A stretch of 7,389 nt of DNA from Acidobacteriaceae bacterium (GTDB lineage: Bacteria; Acidobacteriota; Terriglobia; Terriglobales; Acidobacteriaceae): assembly GCA_003165855.1 (NCBI GenBank), contig PMXH01000610.1, positions 11,367 through 18,755 on the forward strand, in the 5' to 3' direction. Below, in pieces: positions 1 to 5,959 of the stretch (its first letter is position 1; each line of letters starts with the position of its first letter). Below the pieces are notes generated by a model. It was not told the DNA's origin and did no database searches. It worked only from the letters and a program-made list of their open reading frames with translations. A program made the translations under genes and the position numbers.

Positions 1-2424
1 GCGCTGCTGGCGCCTGTCGATCCCGTGGCCTCGAAACTTCAGTCCTATTTCCCCGCCGCAACTGCCCAGGGATGGCTTGCGGGATGCCCCGGTCCAGTGA
101 ATGTATCGGCAAGCACTCCACAAACCTGCCCCACCGTTAACAATTTTGTGTTCAACGGTTCCAGTCCGAACAAGGATACGTGGTACACGGGTAGGGCCGA
201 TTACGAAATTTCCCCTAAGCAGAGAGTCTTTTTTAGCTTCAACTATTTTCCGACCACCACGTCTTATGTCCCGGCGGATCCTCTTTTCCCGAACGACGCG
301 ACCGCCTATGAACAAGGGAAGACTGACAATCTGACTGGGCAGGTCTCGGATGTTTATACGATTAGCCCAACTATGCTGAATGAGTTTCGTGTGGCTGCAA
401 GCCGCGAGCTTGATAAGTACGTTCCTCCGTCGTTTGGGAAGAACGATCCCACGACGCTGGGCCTTGAGCCGGCCTACGGCACCAATTCACCTGCGAATGT
501 TTTCCCTCATGTTGGGATCGACGAGGGAGCTGGCGTTGGACAAATGAACTTGGGGGCTGGAATCTGCACCAGTTGCAACGGCAACATCGATGCCACTCTG
601 GGCGAAGGAATTTACGCCGTCTCCGATGTCCTTACCCTCATTCGCGGCAAGCACACCATCAAGGTTGGGGGAGAGTACGACAGGCTTTACCAGAACTACA
701 CCAGCTGGGGAGATATTGACTCCGGTCACTTCGAGTTCAACGGAACCGTCAGCGGAATCCCATACGCCGACTTTCTTTCCGGAAACGTTTACGGTTGGTT
801 CGTCTACGAGGCCGATCCCACCAGCGCTCACACCAAGGGTGGGGCCTTGTTTGCCAGCGACGACTTCAAGGTCACCCCGCACCTCACGCTAAACCTGGGC
901 CTGCGCTGGCAACTGCAGAGTGGCTGGGCTGTGGGCAACAACCTGTTCGGAAACTACGACTCGGTTATCCCTGATCCCACGCAATATAACGGCGCATACC
1001 CCGGTGGCATTCTCTTTGGCGGGCAGAGCGACAAAGCCTTTGGAGGTACGATCGGCAATCTGTCGGCAATTCAAAACGGCGATTACAAGGAGTTCGCACC
1101 ACGCCTCGGCTTCTCCTGGTCGCCTCGCGATAAGTGGGTCGTCCGTGGAAGCTTCGGAATGTTTGACGCCCCGCGCGACGCCGAGAATTACACCGACGGC
1201 GCGCTCGGTCTGGGCTTCAATCCTCATAACCAAGGCAACGGGGGGTACACCAACGGCAGCGCCGCATTCCCATTGTCTGTGGGACCTCCTGCCGGCACGG
1301 TCATTTTCCCAACCGTGCAAACTCTTTCGTCGACTTTCGCGAACTATAGCAGTGCGGAATACTACCCGCGGAGCATGCCGACCGTCTATGTCCAGCAGTT
1401 CCTCCTGGGCGTTCAGCGCGAACTCGGGCGCGGCCTGATGTTGGACACGAGCTACGTCTACACTCGCGGCCGGAACCTGAACTTTGCCACCGATATCAAT
1501 CAGGCCACAACTCCCGGCTCGACCGCGGTAGGCGGCTTTGAGTGCACCAGTTTCTATCACTGCGGAAATCCCAACCCCGTCTTTAACAGCATATCCGCGC
1601 AGTACTACGACGGGTATTCGAGCTACAACGCGCTGCAATTACGCTTGCTGAAGCGAATGTCGTATGGCTTGAGCTTCCAGGTCAACTATGCCTGGTCGAA
1701 ATCGCTCGATACTGGCACCGGAAATGGTCACGGATCGGGTATCGATATCTACCAGAACGCCTATACCCCCTCCCTTAATTATGGTTTGTCGGACTTCAAC
1801 TCGGCGAATACTCTGGTCGGCCAGATCAACTACGAAGTGCCGTTCGGTCACGGGCGCCGGTTTGCCCTTCATGGGCCGCTCGATCAGATCGCCGGTGGCT
1901 GGCGTGTCTCCAGTCTTTTCCAGTGGCACGGAGGAGTTCCGTTTACCCCAGTAATCCAAAGTTCTATTGCAGGAGGTATTGATCCTGGACTAAGCCCAGC
2001 CTTTGCCGCCGGCTCCACGCTGTATCCCGAGCAAGTTGGCGATCCAAGCGCGTTGCATCGTTCCCATGCAACGTGGTTCAATCCCACGGCCTTCGCCAAC
2101 CCTGCGGATGGAACCTTTGGCAATACCCATCGCAACACGCTGATTGGGCCAGGCTTCGCGAACGTCAACCTCAGCATCGCGAAAGAGTTTCCTCTTCACG
2201 AGCAGATAGCACTCGAAATCAGGGGTGACATGTTTGATGCGTTCAATCACATTAACTGGGGCAACCCGGATGCGAACGTTGGGTATGGAGGGTCGGTGTG
2301 TCCACCCAACGGTCCGAACCCGGGCCTCCCCTTGGCGGATTGCACCGCTGGCGTGGTCACCACGCCCATCAATTCCGGGATCGACGCACGCATCATACAA
2401 CTCGGCGCTCACCTCAGGTTTTGA
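1..2424 (+). CDS. TonB-dependent receptor, Oar-like, C-terminal beta-barrel part (5' partial)
   Basis: Outer-membrane, TonB-energised receptor, probably importing an oligosaccharide or siderophore-like ligand. The frame is open from base 1 with no stop, so the start lies upstream; the GTG at 25 is only an internal valine. The 807 visible residues begin just after the expected plug region: the opening DPVASKLQSYFP resembles the linker seen in acidobacterial Oar/CarboxypepD_reg-type receptors. Family marks include the barrel strand RGKHTIKVGGEYD (bases 643-681), the segment DDFKVTPHLTLNLGLRW (near 860-909), many alternating aromatic strands, and a terminal strand ending in Phe (HLRF, stop TGA 2422-2424), the usual C-terminal outer-membrane assembly signal. 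The family is usually about 1,000-1,200 residues, so roughly 200-400 are missing, including the signal peptide, the CarboxypepD-regulatory domain and the plug. Several Cys pairs lie in likely extracellular loops. The ligand cannot be read from the sequence; a galactan link is inferred only from neighbours. Confidence 0.93.
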   Translation, partial: ALLAPVDPVASKLQSYFPAATAQGWLAGCPGPVNVSASTPQTCPTVNNFVFNGSSPNKDTWYTGRADYEISPKQRVFFSFNYFPTTTSYVPADPLFPNDATAYEQGKTDNLTGQVSDVYTISPTMLNEFRVAASRELDKYVPPSFGKNDPTTLGLEPAYGTNSPANVFPHVGIDEGAGVGQMNLGAGICTSCNGNIDATLGEGIYAVSDVLTLIRGKHTIKVGGEYDRLYQNYTSWGDIDSGHFEFNGTVSGIPYADFLSGNVYGWFVYEADPTSAHTKGGALFASDDFKVTPHLTLNLGLRWQLQSGWAVGNNLFGNYDSVIPDPTQYNGAYPGGILFGGQSDKAFGGTIGNLSAIQNGDYKEFAPRLGFSWSPRDKWVVRGSFGMFDAPRDAENYTDGALGLGFNPHNQGNGGYTNGSAAFPLSVGPPAGTVIFPTVQTLSSTFANYSSAEYYPRSMPTVYVQQFLLGVQRELGRGLMLDTSYVYTRGRNLNFATDINQATTPGSTAVGGFECTSFYHCGNPNPVFNSISAQYYDGYSSYNALQLRLLKRMSYGLSFQVNYAWSKSLDTGTGNGHGSGIDIYQNAYTPSLNYGLSDFNSANTLVGQINYEVPFGHGRRFALHGPLDQIAGGWRVSSLFQWHGGVPFTPVIQSSIAGGIDPGLSPAFAAGSTLYPEQVGDPSALHRSHATWFNPTAFANPADGTFGNTHRNTLIGPGFANVNLSIAKEFPLHEQIALEIRGDMFDAFNHINWGNPDANVGYGGSVCPPNGPNPGLPLADCTAGVVTTPINSGIDARIIQLGAHLRF

Positions 2425-2446
2425 GCTCAACCCGCTTATCCCTAAG

Positions 2447-2477
2447 GGGTGCGGAAGCAGCTTCCGCTTCCGCACCC
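2447..2477 (+). terminator. Perfect 12-bp inverted repeat after the receptor gene; possible terminator/attenuator
   Basis: The left arm GGGTGCGGAAGC (2447-2458) and right arm GCTTCCGCACCC (2466-2477) are exact reverse complements around a 7-base loop AGCTTCC; a flanking G-T pair (2446/2478) could extend the stem. It begins 22 bases after the receptor stop codon. The downstream bases (TCACTTGTTAGA) are not a clear T-run, so this is not a classic strong intrinsic terminator. It could be a weak terminator, an mRNA-stabilising 3' structure or a dispersed palindromic repeat. Part of the left arm can pair instead with the loop (GGAAGC-A-GCTTCC, 2453-2465), giving a competing short hairpin. Confidence 0.55.
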
Positions 2478-2528
2478 TCACTTGTTAGAGCTTCGCCAAA
2501 GCAGCGGGTTTCGCGGTATCGTTCCTCC

Positions 2529-3776
2529 ATGAGTGATTCTCACCCCAACGCATGTCAGGAATCCGTGTTTCGCTTTGGCGCCTCTGCGCCCCTGGCGGTT
2601 CTTCTCACGCTTCTTGCCGCCGTTACAGCCATGGCCGCGCAAACCGCAACCTCCCACGCCGCCGAAATTCACGATCACATGCGGAAAGCGGCGGAGTACC
2701 TCAAGGCAAAGGATCCGGATTCCGCAGTTAAGGAATTCGAGGCCGTCGTCGCGCTCGATCCCAAGAATGCCGAAGCCTACGCCAACTTGGGCGTGGTTGC
2801 ATTTTTTCGGCGTGATTACCGGAACGCCTCCCACTACTTACGTAGGGCTGTTGCCATCGATCCGTCTCTGGTGAAATCGCAAGCTCTCCTGGGAATTTGC
2901 GAAAGAAGATTGGGCGACCCTTCCGCTCGCGCCCTTCTGGAAAAGTCTTTTTCAAAGCTGAAAGACAAGGCGCTGCGTCTGCAGGTCGGTCTGGAGTTAG
3001 CCGCGCTCTACGATCAGCTAGGCGAACCCGGCGCCACGGCCACGGTGATGCGAACCCTTGTGGATCTCGATCCCGATAATGTAGACGTGCTGTTCACAGC
3101 GCAGCGTGTCTACACCGAGTTGGCCGATGACACTCTGAATAAGCTTGCCATCCTCGCTCCCGGCTCGGCCCGCATGCAGCAAGTGATTGCCGAGCGCCTG
3201 GTCAACGGCGGAGACCTCCCACGTGCGATCGAGCACTACAAAAAAGCTTTGCAGATCGACCCACACCTTCCCGGAATTCACTTCGAGTTGGGTGAAGCCA
3301 TCCTCCAATCGTCCCTTCACGATCCCGCAACCCAGGCGGAAGCGGAAAAAGAGTTCGAAGCGGCTGAGGCCGGGGATGGCGACGCCGCCAAAGCGGAATG
3401 TGGACTGGGCGCGATCGCGTTGTCGCAATCTGACCTGGACCGCGCGTTCGCGCACTACCAAAGAGCCTACAAACTCAACCCCAACGAAGTGGAAGCCCCG
3501 CTAGGTTTGGCAAAACTCCTGATGATGCAGCAGAAGCCGCAAGAGGCGATCAAGTATCTACAGGCTGCAATCCGAATCGATCCGCTGAATAATGAGGCGC
3601 ATTACCGGCTGGCTTCCGCGTACAAGCTTCTTCAAATGGACGATCAAGCGCAGAAAGAAATGAACTTGTTCCAAGAGATCAAGAAAGCCAAGGACCAAGT
3701 CGAAGACCTATATCACCAGATGAACATTAAACCCAAGGTGCAAGACGATGACATGCCGGACAGTGACCGACAATAA
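2529..3776 (+). CDS. Exported tetratricopeptide-repeat protein
   Basis: A 415-residue, mostly helical TPR protein, probably a periplasmic or membrane-attached binding or scaffold protein. Residues about 19-36 (PLAVLLTLLAAVTAMA) are a hydrophobic Sec-type signal core with plausible cleavage at AMA-A (34-37) or SHA-A (42-45); there is no lipobox. TPR units with W/Y-G-Y/A and DP-N turn signatures are seen at about 47-80, 81-114, 213-247, 285-319, 320-353 and 354-387. Residues 115-212 look helical but are degenerate, and the C-terminus is acidic (DDDMPDSD). ATG 2529 was chosen because it directly precedes the signal peptide. The open frame extends to 2298, but that part overlaps the receptor gene and the hairpin and gives no sensible N-terminus. 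No good Shine-Dalgarno sequence precedes 2529. It lies between a TonB receptor and glycoside hydrolases, which suggests a role in the same uptake system; the specific function is unknown. Confidence 0.9.
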   Translation: MSDSHPNACQESVFRFGASAPLAVLLTLLAAVTAMAAQTATSHAAEIHDHMRKAAEYLKAKDPDSAVKEFEAVVALDPKNAEAYANLGVVAFFRRDYRNASHYLRRAVAIDPSLVKSQALLGICERRLGDPSARALLEKSFSKLKDKALRLQVGLELAALYDQLGEPGATATVMRTLVDLDPDNVDVLFTAQRVYTELADDTLNKLAILAPGSARMQQVIAERLVNGGDLPRAIEHYKKALQIDPHLPGIHFELGEAILQSSLHDPATQAEAEKEFEAAEAGDGDAAKAECGLGAIALSQSDLDRAFAHYQRAYKLNPNEVEAPLGLAKLLMMQQKPQEAIKYLQAAIRIDPLNNEAHYRLASAYKLLQMDDQAQKEMNLFQEIKKAKDQVEDLYHQMNIKPKVQDDDMPDSDRQ

Positions 3777-3807
3777 GAAAAACGACCGGAAGGCTCCGGC
3801 ATTTTGG

Positions 3808-5907
3808 ATGAAAGCGCGTTTGGCATCGCTGTTTCTCGCAATAGCTCTGAACTTATTTTGGACTACAGCTTGCGGCGGCGGCTCATCCTCATCGGGCAAT
3901 CCGCCTCCTCCAACAAAACTGCCGCCAGCGATCTCCAAAGCCTTTGGAGCGGCCAGCGTAGCCTTGAATGGCACCACGTCGCTGACCTTCAACCTGTCAA
4001 ATCCCAACGCCGCGATCTCTCTGAGCGGCATCGGCTTCACCGACACTTTGCCCGCAGGTCAGGTGGTCGGCACACCCAACGGTTTGACTGGGAGCTGCGG
4101 TGGCGGAGCGATCACTGCCGCCGCTGGTTCGAATAGTGTCAGCCTTTCAGGCGCGACCCTTGCCGCCGGCGCGTCATGCACTTTTGCCGTGGACGTGACC
4201 GGCACGACCTCCGGCACACAAAACAACACGACCAGCGCCGTGACTTCCAGCGAAGCTGGAAGCGGAGGAACCGCTTCCGCCAGCCTAATCGTTGCCGGAC
4301 CGAGCCAGCAGCCGCCGCAGCCCGTCGACATTACTCCGATCAGCGCCCAGTCTTATTACGTTCTCGATCAACTCAGCGGATTGCAGGTCGATCTCAACAA
4401 CAACTCCACGACCGCCGGCGACCACCTCGTCCAACAGCCGCGGACCTTCACCAACACGAGCCAGCGATGGACATTCACAGTGTCGGGAAGCTTCTGGCAG
4501 ATTAGCGATGTTCTAAACGGCCTGTGTTTTGATAGCGCAAACATTTCCGGAGTGATGTACGTAGTGCAGAATCCCTGCGGCAGCGCTGCCACGCAGCTCT
4601 GGGCCCTCGCCGCAACCACCAACGGCTACTACACGATTTCAAACAACAGTACAGGCCTGTTGCTGGACGTGCCTTCAGCCTCGAGCGGCGCGTTTCTCCA
4701 GCAGACCGCACTATCCGGAAGTGCAACCCAAAGCCAGCAGTGGCTGCTACGCCCGGCTTTCTTCCAAGGCGTGGATAATGCCCTCCTGGAAAAGCAGGAA
4801 GCCGCGCGCATCTCCACTGGCTTAACGTGGTGGAAAGATGCGGGCGTTCAGGCCGACGTTCTCCAGATTCTAAAGAATCACGGCGTCAACCTTGTGCGCG
4901 TCCGGCCCAGTTCGGCTCCTCCTTATTCCAATCCATCGCAGCCAGGATGTACCGGCAACGCCTGCTTCGCGGAAACTGATGCACAGGATCTCGACCTGGC
5001 GAAACGAACCAAGAATCTCGGCATGAGCTTGGAATTGACTTTGCTTTTCGATGGCGGCGGTTCCTCCAGCGTTCCGTCCGCATGGTCTGGTGACACGCTG
5101 ACTCAGTTGCAAACCGATGTCTACAACTACGTCAAGGCCGAGATCATGTCGTATCGCCAGGCCGGTACCATGCCTGATCTGGTGTCGATCGGCAACGAGG
5201 TTGATACTGGCTTCCTCGGCCCCATCGGCAGCCCTACAGGAGCTGAATTCACCGGATTCGCGGCTTTGCAAATCCAGGCCATGCAGGCTGTTGCGGACGC
5301 CGCGTCCGATACGTCAATCGGCCCCGCGATTCCTGTGCCGCTGACTTGCATTCACATCACACCTGCGTGGAATCTCACTCAGTTCTTCACGCTGGTCAAT
5401 CAAAATAGCATCCCCTATGATGCCATCTGCCAGAGTTACTATCCCTTCTTTCACGGTCCCTTGACCGACGCGCAAGCTGCTCAATCCAATCCCAACAACC
5501 AGCCCGTCGAGCAGGATGTACTTGTGTCCGCCGCCACCAGCATCGGCAAGCCCATCTTCATCATCGAGGCGGGGGAGCATTACGAAAACGGATTCGACTC
5601 GAACGATCCCTGGTACAGCCCGCCGACTACAGCGACGCAGGCGCAATTCCTGACGAATCTTCAAACCGTGCAGCTGGGCCTACCCAACAACTTAGGGATG
5701 GGCCTTGCATACTGGGATCCGGCGGGCGTCAACATACCCCGGTTGAACGGCGGTTACTTCAATGGTGGCACCAATCTGCCGGATGCAATTTACGTGTGGA
5801 ACGGCCTGACGATCTTTGACAACGCCGACACGTCGGGCTCCACCAACGTGAGCGATCCAAACTATTCCACACCACTTCCCGCGTTGGATGCGCTGGGTGG
5901 GCGATGA
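3808..5907 (+). CDS. Lipoprotein: DUF7933-like + ricin-type beta-trefoil + GH53 (endo-beta-1,4-galactanase family)
   Basis: Probable membrane-anchored endo-acting enzyme on beta-1,4-galactan or arabinogalactan side chains. Numbered from ATG 3808 (699 aa): residues 1-21 are a signal peptide ending at a lipobox-like TTAC with Cys22, followed by a GGGSSSSGNPPPP linker. Residues 41-163 match the DUF7933/DUF11-like pattern (LSNPNAAISLSGIGFTDTLP, CGGG, and GASCTFAVDV; Cys97/Cys124). Residues about 178-316 are a ricin-B/CBM13-type beta-trefoil with Q-x-W motifs at 219, 263 and 310. Residues 318-699 are GH53: LKNHGVNLVRVR, acid/base Glu464 in IGNEVDTG, SYYPFFHG near 543-550, nucleophile Glu587 in FIIEAGEH, and GLAYWDP. 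Several canonical subsite motifs are altered, so the substrate is less certain than the family. ATG 3748 is an alternative start: it has AAGGTG seven bases upstream and would overlap the TPR gene by 29 bases, but it gives an unusually long 42-residue lead to the Cys. Gly at +2 fits outer-membrane sorting. Confidence 0.88.
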   Translation: MKARLASLFLAIALNLFWTTACGGGSSSSGNPPPPTKLPPAISKAFGAASVALNGTTSLTFNLSNPNAAISLSGIGFTDTLPAGQVVGTPNGLTGSCGGGAITAAAGSNSVSLSGATLAAGASCTFAVDVTGTTSGTQNNTTSAVTSSEAGSGGTASASLIVAGPSQQPPQPVDITPISAQSYYVLDQLSGLQVDLNNNSTTAGDHLVQQPRTFTNTSQRWTFTVSGSFWQISDVLNGLCFDSANISGVMYVVQNPCGSAATQLWALAATTNGYYTISNNSTGLLLDVPSASSGAFLQQTALSGSATQSQQWLLRPAFFQGVDNALLEKQEAARISTGLTWWKDAGVQADVLQILKNHGVNLVRVRPSSAPPYSNPSQPGCTGNACFAETDAQDLDLAKRTKNLGMSLELTLLFDGGGSSSVPSAWSGDTLTQLQTDVYNYVKAEIMSYRQAGTMPDLVSIGNEVDTGFLGPIGSPTGAEFTGFAALQIQAMQAVADAASDTSIGPAIPVPLTCIHITPAWNLTQFFTLVNQNSIPYDAICQSYYPFFHGPLTDAQAAQSNPNNQPVEQDVLVSAATSIGKPIFIIEAGEHYENGFDSNDPWYSPPTTATQAQFLTNLQTVQLGLPNNLGMGLAYWDPAGVNIPRLNGGYFNGGTNLPDAIYVWNGLTIFDNADTSGSTNVSDPNYSTPLPALDALGGR

Positions 5908-5947
5908 CCTTTTTCGCTGCATTGCAACGAATGATTCTTTACGCTGT

Positions 5948-5953
5948 AGGGAG
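5948..5953 (+). promoter_or_regulatory. Shine-Dalgarno site of the GH2 gene
   Basis: AGGGAG lies six bases before ATG 5960. It is the clearest ribosome-binding site in the window and fixes the start of the GH2 gene. The 52-bp gap from the GH53 stop holds no convincing terminator or promoter, which supports co-transcription. Confidence 0.7.
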
Positions 5954-5959
5954 CGGACG

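Noticed and set aside
25..27. GTG at 25 as the start of the receptor gene
   Set aside because: The frame is open upstream to base 1 and the protein here already lies past the expected plug domain; this is an internal Val codon.
920..1438. 172-codon plus-strand open frame in another reading frame
   Set aside because: It is nested in the receptor gene, with Ser/Arg/Thr-rich composition typical of an out-of-frame shadow.
889..1638. 249-codon open frame on the minus strand
   Set aside because: It lies wholly inside the receptor gene on the opposite strand, shows no recognisable domain, and is explained by the codon bias of the real gene.
1990..2481. 163-codon minus-strand open frame spanning the receptor 3' end
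   Set aside because: It is antisense to well-supported coding sequence and starts within the hairpin region; no domain is recognised.
2482..2522. Possible sigma70 promoter (TTGTTA ... TATCGT) before the TPR gene
   Set aside because: The spacing between the two boxes is about 29 bases and both hexamers are weak matches.
2298..2528. Longer TPR protein starting at ATG 2298
   Set aside because: The extra 77 residues overlap the receptor gene, run through the intergenic hairpin, are Arg/Ser-rich low-quality sequence, and would bury the signal peptide inside the protein.
4339..4755. Ricin-like domain as a sign of a toxin
   Set aside because: Beta-trefoil Q-x-W domains are common carbohydrate-binding modules in hydrolases. 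The partner domain here is GH53, not a toxin catalytic domain.
5908..5947. Possible promoter (TTGCAA) or terminator (TGCATTGCA) in the GH53-GH2 gap
   Set aside because: There is no -10-like box at suitable distance, and the palindrome has arms of only four bases; random occurrence is likely.
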